Below, piece after piece: positions 15,695-24,998 of a stretch of 64,000 nt of DNA. The position numbers and the translations under genes are program-made. Location of the stretch: positions 108,357 to 172,356 of the forward strand of contig NZ_JTGN01000003.1 of NCBI RefSeq assembly GCF_000797495.1. The letters run 5' to 3'. The notes below the pieces were generated by a model that was not told where the DNA came from, ran no database searches, and was given only the letters and a program-made list of their open reading frames with translations. Source of the DNA: Robinsoniella peoriensis (GTDB lineage Bacteria > Bacillota > Clostridia > Lachnospirales > Lachnospiraceae). The first letter of the stretch is position 1. Each line of letters starts with the position of its first letter.

Positions 15695-16821
15695 CCCTTT
15701 TTGCAGGACTGCTCTTTCTTGTAATAACAGGGTGTGTAATGGCTTGTATAGGATGGGTTGATACGGTACACAGGGAAGAATTGAAGCTGCTTGGACAATG
15801 CATTCTTATGGAGCCAAGAACGCAAGGAGAGTATGTCAGCATTTTCAAGGGGAAAACAGAGGCAGACAGTGGTCAGGCTGCCATAGCAGGACAGGAAGCG
15901 GCGGAAAAATACGGCTATGAATCTGGTTATCGGTCATTTTCCCCAGCGCTTTCCTCTTTTTTGCCGGTAATAATTTCTGCTTTTATTTTTATGACGTTTT
16001 TGATTGGGATTCTGGTCTTATACCAGAGGAGAAAATTTCAGCAGGCAGAAATAAAATTATTTGAAATGGACGACAAGCTGCAGCAGCTTAGTGAAGAGAA
16101 CCAGGTATTAAGAGAAAAAATGAAACGGGAGGAAGTGGAGACAAAAGCTCTGGTTACCGATATTTCACACCAGTTAAAAACGCCGCTGGCTTCATTGAAA
16201 ATGTGTTATGAGATTGCAGATACCGGAAGCTTTACAAAAGAGGAACAGCAGTCATTTTTACAACAGGGATTTCATGAAGTGGTAAAGCTTGAGAATCTGA
16301 CGAAATCATTAATACAGCTGTCCAGACTGGAAGCAAACATGATACGGATTGAGAAAAAGCAGGAAAGTCTGAAAAAAACCCTTCTTGGCGCAGTTAACGG
16401 AGTTTTTATGAAGGCTTTCGATAAGAATATTTCTATTTCGGTCAATGAATTTGATGATGAAGAAGTTCTGCAGGATCCCGGATGGACCCAGGAAGCTTTA
16501 CTGAATGTGCTGGATAATGCTGTAAAATATTCAGGGAAGGGAACCTCCATTGAAATACGGGTGATGCCCATGGTAAGTTATTTTTTGATCGAAATAGAAG
16601 ATCAGGGAGTTGGAATTCCAAAAGAAGAGATGCATCGGATATTCAAACGTTTTTACCGTGGGAGATCATCTGCGGTTCAGAAAACAGAAGGAACAGGGGT
16701 TGGCCTGTATCTGACTAGAAAGATACTAGAGGAACAGGGAGGTAGTATTCGTGTAAAAAAAGGAATGAAGGGCTGTATTTTTCAGATTACGTTTCCAAAG
16801 AAGTATGGCAGAGTTCATTAA
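15667..16821 (+). CDS. Sensor histidine kinase (module 1)
   Basis: A 384-residue membrane kinase with helices at about 9-30 and 98-120 framing a short outside loop of about 65 residues. The linker is a coiled coil, then the phospho-acceptor TDISHQLKTPLASL and an ATPase domain with NVLDNAVKYS (N box), DQGVGIP (G1) and GTGVGLYL (G2). The small sensor loop suggests that the adjacent ABC transporter may take part in sensing, as in Bce-type systems; that is inference. Confidence 0.93.
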   Translation: MDKGSNKRVALFAGLLFLVITGCVMACIGWVDTVHREELKLLGQCILMEPRTQGEYVSIFKGKTEADSGQAAIAGQEAAEKYGYESGYRSFSPALSSFLPVIISAFIFMTFLIGILVLYQRRKFQQAEIKLFEMDDKLQQLSEENQVLREKMKREEVETKALVTDISHQLKTPLASLKMCYEIADTGSFTKEEQQSFLQQGFHEVVKLENLTKSLIQLSRLEANMIRIEKKQESLKKTLLGAVNGVFMKAFDKNISISVNEFDDEEVLQDPGWTQEALLNVLDNAVKYSGKGTSIEIRVMPMVSYFLIEIEDQGVGIPKEEMHRIFKRFYRGRSSAVQKTEGTGVGLYLTRKILEEQGGSIRVKKGMKGCIFQITFPKKYGRVH

Positions 16822-16834
16822 ACGGGCAGGAGTT

Positions 16835-16913
16835 TTCTTACAAATCTGTTATCTTATCCGCAATGCTGTTGTAAGAATAAGCGTGTAAGATGAAGGAAGA
16901 ATAACAGAGAAGA
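16835..16913. promoter_or_regulatory. Inverted repeats between kinase and ABC genes
   Basis: The 106-base gap carries TTCTTAC/GTAAGAA and CTGTTAT/ATAACAG arms plus a repeated TGTAAGA. They could be response-regulator sites or an mRNA hairpin; there is no clear terminator. Confidence 0.35.
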
Positions 16914-16927
16914 AAAGGAGAGTTCTA

Positions 16928-17602
16928 ATGAGCACGATGTTACTGGAAATAAGGGATTTGTGTAAATATTATGGCAGCGGGGAGAGTCTGGTAAAAGCTA
17001 TCGACCATACCTCCATGAATATCCAGAGAGGTGAATTTACTGCAATAGTGGGGCGTTCGGGATCCGGAAAGAGTACGCTGCTTCACATGCTGGGAGCGTT
17101 GGATCGACCGGACAGCGGAAAAATTCTGATTGAGGGGAAAAGTGTTTTTGATTTAAAAGATGAGCAGCTGGCTGTTTTCAGAAGAAGAAAAATCGGATTT
17201 ATATTCCAGAACTATAACCTGATTCCGTCGCTTAACGTATGGGAAAATATTGTCCTTCCAATGGGGCTGGATAAGAAAAGGGTGGACAGAAACTTTGTAA
17301 TGGATTTGGCGGAGCGGATTGGAATCTCAGATAAATTGAAGTCTCTTCCCAACACACTGTCCGGCGGACAGCAGCAAAGAGTAGCGATAGCCCGTGCCCT
17401 GGCGGCAAAACCGGCGATTATACTGGCGGATGAGCCGACAGGAAATCTGGATTCCAAAACGGAGCTGGAAGTGATTTCCCTGCTGAAGGCTTGTGTAAAT
17501 GAATATGGGCAGACATTGGTGATGATTACCCATGATGAGACCATTGCCCAGATGGCAGACCGGATTCTGGTCATCGAGGACGGTAAGGTGGTGAGCCAAT
17601 GA
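16928..17602 (+). CDS. ABC transporter ATPase, MacB/LolD type (module 1)
   Basis: A 224-residue ATPase: Walker A GRSGSGKST, Q-loop FIFQNYNLIP, signature TLSGGQQQRVAIARALA, Walker B IILADEPTGNLDS and MITHD. This subtype partners with FtsX-like permeases in mechanotransmission pumps that remove antimicrobial peptides or handle lipoproteins. AAAGGAGAG precedes the ATG. Its stop overlaps the permease ATG by four bases. Confidence 0.95.
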   Translation: MSTMLLEIRDLCKYYGSGESLVKAIDHTSMNIQRGEFTAIVGRSGSGKSTLLHMLGALDRPDSGKILIEGKSVFDLKDEQLAVFRRRKIGFIFQNYNLIPSLNVWENIVLPMGLDKKRVDRNFVMDLAERIGISDKLKSLPNTLSGGQQQRVAIARALAAKPAIILADEPTGNLDSKTELEVISLLKACVNEYGQTLVMITHDETIAQMADRILVIEDGKVVSQ

Positions 17603-20067
17603 ACACAGTAAATAAAACAGCGCTGTCCAACCTGAAACAAAATAAGGGAAAAAATATATTAGCCGGTATAGCAATTGTTCTTACTACCATACTTATATTT
17701 GTCATTCCTACAGTGGGTTTTGGAACCATAGATGTTCAAATGGCTGCTATCAATAAAGTTTTTCCTACCTTTCACGGGATGTACCGAAATGTAGATTTCC
17801 AAACAGCAGAGGAGATTTCCCACCGGGCTGAGATTGAGACCATGGGTCTGCGGCAGGACCCGGCACAGATTTCTATACCGGAAGGATCCGGAATGCTGTG
17901 TTATATGGATGACGAGGCTTTGAGACTTGGTAAAATGGAATTGGAAAAAGGAAGTTTTCCAAAGGGCGGAAATGAAATAGCAGTTTCTTCCGGACTTTTA
18001 GATGTAATGGGCATAGAAGCAGGTGTAGGTGATACCATTGAACTGCCATATCAGCCCATAGAGACAGGCGGTATCGGTTATGAGAAGAGAGAAGATTTTC
18101 TGATTACCGGACTGCTGCCTACGTCGAAAGAGCAAAAGGAACTGAAAGTTTATTCAGCGCTGGTTTCCAAAGACTTTATGGAGCGGGTACAGCCTGTGAA
18201 GGAACGGAAATACAGGGTTCTGTTCCGGGTCTCAGGAGCGGAATCCATGACAAAAGATCAAATTAAAAATGTCTACCGGGATTTGGCGGCAGACGTGGGA
18301 ATTGTGGAAGCAGATATAGCGGATAACTCGGAATATCTGTTGGCTAATTATGTGGACCCTGCGTTTTACGCAGGAGTTGCGGCTATTCTTCTGGTGGTGA
18401 TTTTTGCAGGCATCATGACCATATACAGCATCTATTACATTTCCATGATTTATAAAGTACAGGAATTTGGTAAGATTAAAGCGCTGGGTGCCACCAAACG
18501 TCAGATCCGTCAGATTGTATTTCGGGAAGGAATGCTGGTGGCAGCTGCGGCAATCCCCATCGGACTGATCATTGGGAGTATATTATCGTTTGTAGGATTC
18601 AGGTATTTGATGACGGTTTACTCACCGGATGATACCATAGGAATTGCAGTCAGGCAGCTGATCGATCAGCATGATGTTCCTATATTTAAAGCATGGATTT
18701 ATATTATGGCATTGGCTGTAACGCTGCTTACCGCTGCAGTTTCCATGGTTCGTCCCATGCAGATTGCCGCTAAGATATCTCCGGTAGAGGCCATGCGGTA
18801 TGACGGCAGCATGAAGACCCGGAAAAAAGGAAGAAAAGGCCATTCGGAGATGCGGCTTGTACATTTAACCGGAGCAAACCTCTCACGGAATAAGAAACGA
18901 ACAGTAATGACAATCATCACGCTGAGTCTGACGGGTATTTTATATATGGTGCTTTCCACAGTTTTATCCTGTGCGGATCCGGTAGAGATTGCAAGAGCTG
19001 CCATGTTTGATGATTTCGAGGTATCTATTGACAGTTCCAGAGGTGATAAAATGCATCCGGAACGGGAATGGACTGCAATCTGCCAGAATAATCCGTTAAA
19101 TGGGGAAATGGAAAAGAAAATCGCCGGCATCCCGGGAGTGAAAAAGATCACAAAATCCAGTGAAGCAGAAGTCCGGCTAAAGGATCTGAAAGACGGGGAA
19201 GAGCTTTGGAATACGCGTATTATTGGTATACCGGAAGAATATGCAGACGAAATGGAAAAGAGTATCGTGGAGGGAAACTGCACCTATGAGGATTTGCTCC
19301 AGGGTGACAAAATTATTATGGATGAAAATATGCAGCACTGGGCACCCGATTGGAAGTTAGGTGATACAATCCGCATAATTGTGGGAAATGGAGACAACAG
19401 TATTGAGAAGTCATTTGAAGTTGCGGCGGTTGCTGATATGCCCTATAGTTTAAATCAGTTGTGCAACTTTCTGCTCCCGAAATCAGTCGCAGATGAGCTG
19501 GGGGGATACAATATGGATTACCACTGGTCCATAGCTGCAGACAAAAAAGAACTTAAGAATGTGGAAAAGCAGCTGCGGGAAATTACAGACGGACAGGAAT
19601 TTCTTAAACTGGAGACCTATGAAGAGGAAGTAAGTACGAATAAAAAGACAACGGCGCTTCTTTCTCAGCTGTGTTATGTTTTCATGGTTGTTTTAGGCGG
19701 CGTAGGCATCATGAATCTGGTGAACACCATGATAAACAGTATCTATGTAAGGAGAAGAGAACTGGGGGTCATGCAGGCTATCGGACTCTCGGAAAAGCAG
19801 ATGGTAAGGATGCTTCAGTTGGAAGGAATCTTTTACACTGCCGGGACACTGGTACTTTCTCTGGGGATTGGAAACCTGCTGGGATATCTGACCTTCCTGA
19901 ATGCGAAAAAGGACCGCATGTTTGGGATTATCAGTTACCATTATCCTGCTATGCAGACGGCTGCTCTGATTGCCGTGGTACTTATTATTCAGCTGCTGCT
20001 GACTTATTTAATCATGAAAAATTTCAGAAAACAAAGTATGATTGAAAGAATCCGATTTTCTGAATAG
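17599..20067 (+). CDS. FtsX-like ABC permease, 822 residues (module 1)
   Basis: Starts with one membrane helix (about 17-40), a large outside domain, three helices (about 255-375), then a second half with helix 435-460, another outside domain and three terminal helices (about 690-810). Both halves have FtsX signatures such as YKVQEFGKIKALGATKRQI and YVRRRELGVMQAIGLS. This duplicated layout with two large outside domains differs from BceB (one large loop) and is closer to lipoprotein- or peptide-handling permeases common in Firmicutes. Coupled to the ATPase; likely under control of the preceding two-component system. Confidence 0.92.
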   Translation: MNTVNKTALSNLKQNKGKNILAGIAIVLTTILIFVIPTVGFGTIDVQMAAINKVFPTFHGMYRNVDFQTAEEISHRAEIETMGLRQDPAQISIPEGSGMLCYMDDEALRLGKMELEKGSFPKGGNEIAVSSGLLDVMGIEAGVGDTIELPYQPIETGGIGYEKREDFLITGLLPTSKEQKELKVYSALVSKDFMERVQPVKERKYRVLFRVSGAESMTKDQIKNVYRDLAADVGIVEADIADNSEYLLANYVDPAFYAGVAAILLVVIFAGIMTIYSIYYISMIYKVQEFGKIKALGATKRQIRQIVFREGMLVAAAAIPIGLIIGSILSFVGFRYLMTVYSPDDTIGIAVRQLIDQHDVPIFKAWIYIMALAVTLLTAAVSMVRPMQIAAKISPVEAMRYDGSMKTRKKGRKGHSEMRLVHLTGANLSRNKKRTVMTIITLSLTGILYMVLSTVLSCADPVEIARAAMFDDFEVSIDSSRGDKMHPEREWTAICQNNPLNGEMEKKIAGIPGVKKITKSSEAEVRLKDLKDGEELWNTRIIGIPEEYADEMEKSIVEGNCTYEDLLQGDKIIMDENMQHWAPDWKLGDTIRIIVGNGDNSIEKSFEVAAVADMPYSLNQLCNFLLPKSVADELGGYNMDYHWSIAADKKELKNVEKQLREITDGQEFLKLETYEEEVSTNKKTTALLSQLCYVFMVVLGGVGIMNLVNTMINSIYVRRRELGVMQAIGLSEKQMVRMLQLEGIFYTAGTLVLSLGIGNLLGYLTFLNAKKDRMFGIISYHYPAMQTAALIAVVLIIQLLLTYLIMKNFRKQSMIERIRFSE

Positions 20068-20099
20068 TGGAGGTTTTATCAACAAACCCATACTTTTGC

Positions 20100-20129
20100 T
20101 TGTAAATCAGTGACTTTATGATATATAAT
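20100..20129 (+). promoter_or_regulatory. Promoter for serine acetyltransferase gene
   Basis: TTGTAA (20100-20105), 18-base spacer, TATAAT (20124-20129). The leader is only about 50 bases, too short for a T-box or SAM riboswitch. Confidence 0.5.
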
Positions 20130-20182
20130 CAATATTATATTACGAAAGCAAAAATAAGCAGGCAGCTTTAAGGAGGAACACT

Positions 20183-21142
20183 ATGTATAAAGCAACACCG
20201 GAGGAAATGAAAAATTTAGTGGATTCGTTACTGGTCAGTTATCAGAAGCATCCGGTTATTTGTAATATTGATTGTACGAACCGTTTGAATAGAAATATGA
20301 CTATTGAAATATTGGAAATGATCCGCTTTGTTTTATTCCCGGGGTATTTTGAATTGAAGAATTTAAAAGGAAGTTCCATTGAATATCATGTGGGTGAACT
20401 GCTGGAAAATATTCAGTACAAACTGAAAAAGCAGGTAGCCAAAGCATTGCAGCATGAGCAGATTACCGGTGAATTACCGGAAGAAGTGGCGGAAGCAAGA
20501 GCAGAGGAAATTGTACTGCAGTTTCTCCAAAAACTTCCGGAACTGCGGGATATTCTTGCGACGGATGTCCAGGCGGCTTATGATGGGGATCCGGCGGCAT
20601 ATAATACGGATGAAATCATCTTCTCTTATCCTGGAGTATATGCGGTTACCATCAACCGGATTGCACACGAACTGCATGTTCTGGGAGTACCGCTGATTCC
20701 CCGTATGATGACAGAATATGCCCATAACCTCACCGGAATCGACATTCATCCCGGCGCTACCATCGGAAAGAATTTTTTCATCGATCATGGAACAGGTGTC
20801 GTAATTGGGGAGACAACAATCATCGGGGATAATGTAAAGATCTATCAGGGAGTTACCCTGGGAGCGTTATCGACCAGAGGCGGTCAGAGTCTTAGAAATA
20901 AAAAGCGTCACCCTACCCTGGAAGACAATGTTACCGTATATTCCGGCGCATCAATATTAGGTGGGGAGACGGTAATTGGAACCGGTGCTGTAATTGGTAG
21001 TAATGCCTTTTTAACTTCCTCCGTTCCGGCGCATACAAGGGTAAGTATCAAGAATCCGGAACTGCAGTTTAAAGACCGTTCTACGGTACGGACTGCTGAG
21101 ATTGGCCAGGAAGGCTTCTTTAACCGGGTTGAGCAGGATTAA
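20183..21142 (+). CDS. cysE: Serine O-acetyltransferase
   Basis: A 319-residue enzyme of the long EpsC/SAT type. It acetylates L-serine with acetyl-CoA, the first step of cysteine synthesis. The N-terminal helical domain (about 1-190) is followed by the left-handed beta-helix with hexapeptide repeats, including the family motif [20 protein letters not shown] with the catalytic Asp/His, then [27 protein letters not shown] precedes the ATG. No cysteine synthase gene is adjacent. Confidence 0.92.
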   Translation: MYKATPEEMKNLVDSLLVSYQKHPVICNIDCTNRLNRNMTIEILEMIRFVLFPGYFELKNLKGSSIEYHVGELLENIQYKLKKQVAKALQHEQITGELPEEVAEARAEEIVLQFLQKLPELRDILATDVQAAYDGDPAAYNTDEIIFSYPGVYAVTINRIAHELHVLGVPLIPRMMTEYAHNLTGIDIHPGATIGKNFFIDHGTGVVIGETTIIGDNVKIYQGVTLGALSTRGGQSLRNKKRHPTLEDNVTVYSGASILGGETVIGTGAVIGSNAFLTSSVPAHTRVSIKNPELQFKDRSTVRTAEIGQEGFFNRVEQD

Positions 21143-21177
21143 ATAAGAGGACGCTTCGGAAGGAGCAATTTTTTAGA

Positions 21178-21222
21178 AAGAGTGGGCTGCAGGACGTTTC
21201 TATCCTGCAGTCCACTCTTTTT
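21178..21222 (+). terminator. Terminator after serine acetyltransferase
   Basis: A long stem of AAGAGTGG-G-CTGCAGGA with TCCTGCAG-T-CCACTCTT followed by T-residues. Confidence 0.85.
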
Positions 21223-21279
21223 CAGCAGCAGAGCGCCAGATGGCAGGCATACCTGGCTATGCACAATTCAAATTCGCAT

Positions 21280-22668
21280 TTAAGCAATATTGCAGGAATC
21301 CGGGTTTTGTTTTGCGTGATCCCTGAGAATTTTTTTGAATTTAAGGATAAACAGCGTTAGGGTTGTAAGTGCGGCCAGGATATCGGCAATGGGTTCTGCC
21401 AGAAATACAGCAAAAACTTTGTCTGATATAAACAGCGGCAGTATGTAAATAAACGGTATCAGCAGAATTATTTTACGCAGCAGCGCCAAAAACAGGGAAA
21501 TTTTGGCCTGTCCCAGTGCGATAAAGGTTTGCTGGCAGGCAATCTGAACCCCCATCATAAATACACCGCCGGCATAGATCCTCGCTGCCCAGGCTGAGAT
21601 ATCCAGCAGTTCCTGACTGCTTGCGAATAAGGACGGCATCAGGTGCGGGAAGAACATAATAATCAGCCAGAATACCGATGTATATAGGATCGAAGCAATT
21701 AACAAAAGTCTAAAAGCGTGTTTTACACGATCCAGTTTGCGGGCTCCGTAATTATAACTGATGATTGGCTGGGCTCCCTGTGACAACCCCTGTAAAGGAA
21801 GCAGGACAAACTGCATGATACTTCCCAGAATGGTCATGGCGCCCACAGCCAGGTCGCCTCCAAAACGTTGAAGGGAAGAGTTAAAGCATATATTCAGCAG
21901 GCTTTCCGTGCTGCTCATAATAAAGGGAGAAGCTCCCAGTGCCAGCACCGGAATAATGATCTTTTTGTTAATTTTAAAATCCGCTTTTTTAATACGAAGA
22001 ATAGTTTTCTTCCCGGTGAGAAAACGAAGTACCCAGATTGCGGATACACACTGGGATAAAATTGTTGCAAGTGCGGCACCTTTCACACCCATGCCAAAGC
22101 CGAAGATAAATATCGGATCCAGTACAATATTAATGATGGCACCGATAATAGTGGTCATCATACTGATTTTTGCAAATCCCTGTGCAGTGATAAAAGAATT
22201 TAACCCAAGTGCAGTCATAACAAATATGGTTCCCAGGACGTATATATTCATATAATCCAGTGAGTAGGATATTGTATTTTCACTGGCACCAAAAAGGAAA
22301 AGCAAAGGTTCACCAAAGATTAAGAAAAAAGCAGTTAATACAACGGCCAGGCCAATAAGCATCACAAAACAGTTGCCAAGGGTCTTTTCCGCCCCATCCA
22401 TGTCATTTTCCCCCATCTTCATAGAGATCTGGGGAGCTCCGCCCATTCCGATCAGACTGCTGAAAGCCGTAATCAGGATAATTATGGGGAAACAAAGCCC
22501 GACACCGGTCAGCGCCAGGGGGCCTACATCCGGCATATGCCCGATGTAGATCCGGTCTACAATATTATAGAGCATGTTAACCAATTGGGCTGTAATTGCA
22601 GGCAGCGCCAGCTGGAGCATCAGATGGCTGACTTTTTTTGTACCAAGAAATTCATTACTGTTATTCAT
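21280..22668 (-). CDS. MATE-family efflux transporter (second)
   Basis: A 462-residue protein with about twelve membrane helices; MatE signatures include LALPAITAQLVNMLYNIVDR at the start and the later LGASPFIMSSTESLLNI and GLSQGAQPIISYN. It is closer to the MepA-like branch (multidrug/Na+ antiport) than the first MATE protein in this window. AAGAGGT precedes the ATG. It follows a 57-codon gene by 16 bases on the same strand, so the two probably form an operon. Confidence 0.92.
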   Translation of the reverse strand: MNNSNEFLGTKKVSHLMLQLALPAITAQLVNMLYNIVDRIYIGHMPDVGPLALTGVGLCFPIIILITAFSSLIGMGGAPQISMKMGENDMDGAEKTLGNCFVMLIGLAVVLTAFFLIFGEPLLFLFGASENTISYSLDYMNIYVLGTIFVMTALGLNSFITAQGFAKISMMTTIIGAIINIVLDPIFIFGFGMGVKGAALATILSQCVSAIWVLRFLTGKKTILRIKKADFKINKKIIIPVLALGASPFIMSSTESLLNICFNSSLQRFGGDLAVGAMTILGSIMQFVLLPLQGLSQGAQPIISYNYGARKLDRVKHAFRLLLIASILYTSVFWLIIMFFPHLMPSLFASSQELLDISAWAARIYAGGVFMMGVQIACQQTFIALGQAKISLFLALLRKIILLIPFIYILPLFISDKVFAVFLAEPIADILAALTTLTLFILKFKKILRDHAKQNPDSCNIA

Positions 22669-22684
22669 TAACGTTACCTCTTAT

Positions 22685-22858
22685 CTAATCTATAATTGTG
22701 TATTCAAAGAATTCCTGACGAAGATGGGTGCCTTCCATAATTTCCGGCGGCAGAAGTGCACGGGCTGTCAGTTTTAACTCGCCGCATTCCTGATCCGTTC
22801 TCTTTAAATGCGCATAATCTCCGTCAATAGCTTCCACAACATACTCAAATGTTTCCAT
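22685..22858 (-). CDS. Small DUF3006-like protein
   Basis: A 57-residue frame starting METFEYVVEAI and ending EFFEYTIID, with a near-perfect GGGAGGTGATC site before its ATG. The pattern of a short beta-rich N-terminus followed by LLPPEIMEGTHLR resembles the DUF3006 family (small OB-like proteins of unknown role). It is co-directional with the MATE gene 16 bases downstream and shares its leader. Confidence 0.7.
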   Translation of the reverse strand: METFEYVVEAIDGDYAHLKRTDQECGELKLTARALLPPEIMEGTHLRQEFFEYTIID

Positions 22859-22869
22859 GTGTGATCACC

Positions 22870-23005
22870 TCCCAATCTTTCATTTGTCAAATTATACCTC
22901 TGCATATCGCAGGCTCAGATGCGATACTGCATTAATTGATAATGTGAAAGCAGTTTTCTTTCACACTTTAACTCTCAATATTATAGTATAGCGAAGTTGG
23001 GTATA
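22870..23005 (-). promoter_or_regulatory. Two-hairpin leader of the small gene/MATE operon
   Basis: On the minus strand a TATAAT-like -10 near 22982 is followed by hairpins with arms TGTGAAAG/CTTTCACA (about 22944-22967) and ATCGCA/TGCGAT (about 22905-22925) before the ribosome site. No T-run; possibly a regulatory leader. Class unknown. Confidence 0.4.
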
Positions 23006-23022
23006 ATAAACAATAGTTTTAT

Positions 23023-23051
23023 TTGCGTTTGTTAAGAATCTTCGTTATAAT
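23023..23051 (+). promoter_or_regulatory. Promoter for aldehyde dehydrogenase
   Basis: TTGCGT (23023-23028), 17-base spacer, TATAAT (23046-23051). Confidence 0.6.
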
Positions 23052-23099
23052 ACTACTTAATGAAGCAAGTGGTCTGTATTATTATTTGAAAGGGGGAAA

Positions 23100-24479
23100 A
23101 TGTCTATGAATTCAATAGAATCCATCATAAGAGAACAAAGAACTTTTTTTCGGGAAGGGCATACGCTGGATATCTCATTTCGGATCGAACAGCTTGGTAA
23201 ACTTAGGAAAATAATAAAGAAATATGAAAAAGAACTTTACCTGGCATTAAAGGCTGATTTGAATAAGCCGGAATTTGAGGCATATGGAACAGAGATCGGG
23301 CTTGTCCTGGATGAAGTGAAGTATATACAATCCCATGTAGAGTCATGGGCGAAACCGAAGCGTGTAAAGACATCGCTGGCGAATTTCCCGTCAGCCAGCC
23401 GCATTTACCAGGAACCCTATGGTGTAACCCTGGTGATGTCGCCATGGAATTATCCGGTATTGTTATCTTTGGATCCCCTGGCAGGAGCTATTGCTGCTGG
23501 AAACTGTGTTGTTTTAAAGCCGTCTAATTATTCACCAGAGGTTTCCGGACTATTGAAGAAAATGCTGGGTGAGATTTATCCGGAAAAATATGTAGCGGTG
23601 ATAGAGGGCGGCAGAGCGGAGAATCAGTCGCTTTTGAACCAGCGCTTTGATTATATTTTCTTTACGGGCAGTGTGCAGGTGGGGAAAATGGTTATGGAGG
23701 CAGCATCCAAAAACCTTACCCCCGTAAGTCTGGAACTTGGCGGAAAAAGTCCTTGTATTGTGGATGAAACGGCTGATTTAAAACTTGCTGCAAAACGGAT
23801 TGTCTGGGGGAAATATCTGAACTCCGGACAGACATGTGTAGCTCCGGATTACCTTCTGGTCCAGGAAGAGGTAAAGGAGCCGCTTCTAGCCTATATGAAA
23901 GGATATATTGAAAAGCTTTATCAAAAGCCGGTAGATGGGGTGGAGATTTATACCAGGATCGTAAATGAAAAACACTACAGACGAATAATGGGTCTGATAG
24001 AAGGGGAAAAAGTAATAGCAGGAGGAACCGGGAATCCGGATAAACTGCAGATTGCCCCTACTATCCTGGATGAAATAACGTGGCAGTCACCGGTAATGCA
24101 GGAGGAAATTTTTGGTCCGGTGATGCCGGTACTGACTTTTCGGACACTTCAGGAAGCGATACGGATGGTATCCAGGCGGCCAAAACCCCTGGCGGCTTAT
24201 TATTTCACCTGCAGCAGAAAGCGCGAAAATTATTTTCTGCAGCATACTTCTTTTGGAGGAGGATGTATCAACGATACGGTAATGCATCTGGCAAGTTCCC
24301 ATATGCCTTTTGGAGGTGTTGGCGACAGCGGAATGGGAGGATATCACGGGAAGGATAGTTTTGAGACCTTTTCTCACAAGAAGAGTATTTTAAAAAAAGC
24401 GGGATGGCTTGATCTGCCGTTTCGGTACCCTCCATATAAAGGGATCCATTTTAAGATATTAAAAATGATCTTAAAATAA
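23100..24479 (+). CDS. Aldehyde dehydrogenase (ALDH3-like)
   Basis: A 459-residue NAD(P)-dependent enzyme that oxidises aldehydes to acids. Seen: MSPWNYPVLLSLDPL (cofactor region), FFTGSVQVGKMV, general-base Glu in LELGGKSP, catalytic Cys in SGQTCVAPDY, and the late EEIFGPVMPV and INDTVMHLA...PFGGVGDSGMG segments. The short length and C-terminal basic/hydrophobic tail (YKGIHFKILKMILK) match class 3 fatty-aldehyde types such as YwdH, which may sit at the membrane. Two ATG codons (23100, 23106) follow AAAGGGGGAAA; either may be used. Confidence 0.92.
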   Translation: MSMNSIESIIREQRTFFREGHTLDISFRIEQLGKLRKIIKKYEKELYLALKADLNKPEFEAYGTEIGLVLDEVKYIQSHVESWAKPKRVKTSLANFPSASRIYQEPYGVTLVMSPWNYPVLLSLDPLAGAIAAGNCVVLKPSNYSPEVSGLLKKMLGEIYPEKYVAVIEGGRAENQSLLNQRFDYIFFTGSVQVGKMVMEAASKNLTPVSLELGGKSPCIVDETADLKLAAKRIVWGKYLNSGQTCVAPDYLLVQEEVKEPLLAYMKGYIEKLYQKPVDGVEIYTRIVNEKHYRRIMGLIEGEKVIAGGTGNPDKLQIAPTILDEITWQSPVMQEEIFGPVMPVLTFRTLQEAIRMVSRRPKPLAAYYFTCSRKRENYFLQHTSFGGGCINDTVMHLASSHMPFGGVGDSGMGGYHGKDSFETFSHKKSILKKAGWLDLPFRYPPYKGIHFKILKMILK

Positions 24480-24518
24480 AGGAACTGTTTGAATAATGCC
24501 TGGCAAAGGAGGAGCTGC

Positions 24519-24893
24519 ATGGTAACCATCGAGGAATTTGAAGAGATGATGTCTGAAATAGTAGCCACACTTCCGGAAGAATTTTTCCGGGAATTAAGCG
24601 GAGGTGTTATCTTAAAGGAAGAAGAGAAGCGCCACCCGGAGAGCGTTGGCAGAGAATTGAGCATCATGGGTCAGTATTGCAGGAATCCTTTTCTGGGAAG
24701 GTACGTTGTGATATACTATGGGTCTTTTCAGCGGATTTATGGCACATTGCCGAAAGAAAGGCTGAAAGAGAAACTCCGTAAGACTATTTTGCACGAATTC
24801 AGACACCATTTGGAGTCATTGGCAGGAGAACGAGATCTGGAAATCGAAGATGCCGTCCAAATTGCCCGGTATAAAAGTGAAAAAAAGACTTGA
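24519..24893 (+). CDS. Minimal zincin-like metallopeptidase family protein
   Basis: A 124-residue protein with LHEFRHHLESLAG, the HExxH zinc-protease core, close to the C-terminus and the conserved RYVVIYYGSF strand. This is the tiny zincin family (COG3824-like), found widely but without proven substrate. Start at ATG 24519 with AAAGGAGGAG; an upstream in-frame start lacks a site. It follows aldehyde dehydrogenase by 39 bases, so it may be co-transcribed. Confidence 0.82.
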   Translation: MVTIEEFEEMMSEIVATLPEEFFRELSGGVILKEEEKRHPESVGRELSIMGQYCRNPFLGRYVVIYYGSFQRIYGTLPKERLKEKLRKTILHEFRHHLESLAGERDLEIEDAVQIARYKSEKKT

Positions 24894-24918
24894 CGAATGT
24901 GGACGGTAGTAATAAAAT
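24890..24918 (+). promoter_or_regulatory. Promoter for aminotransferase
   Basis: TTGACG (24890-24895), 17-base spacer, TAAAAT (24913-24918). It overlaps the stop codon of the preceding gene. Confidence 0.6.
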
Positions 24919-24998
24919 AGCAGATAGCGATAGAATATGTTTGTAGGACGCACAAATGTATCTCAGAAAAAGACAAAGCCGAAACGAGGAGGACTATT

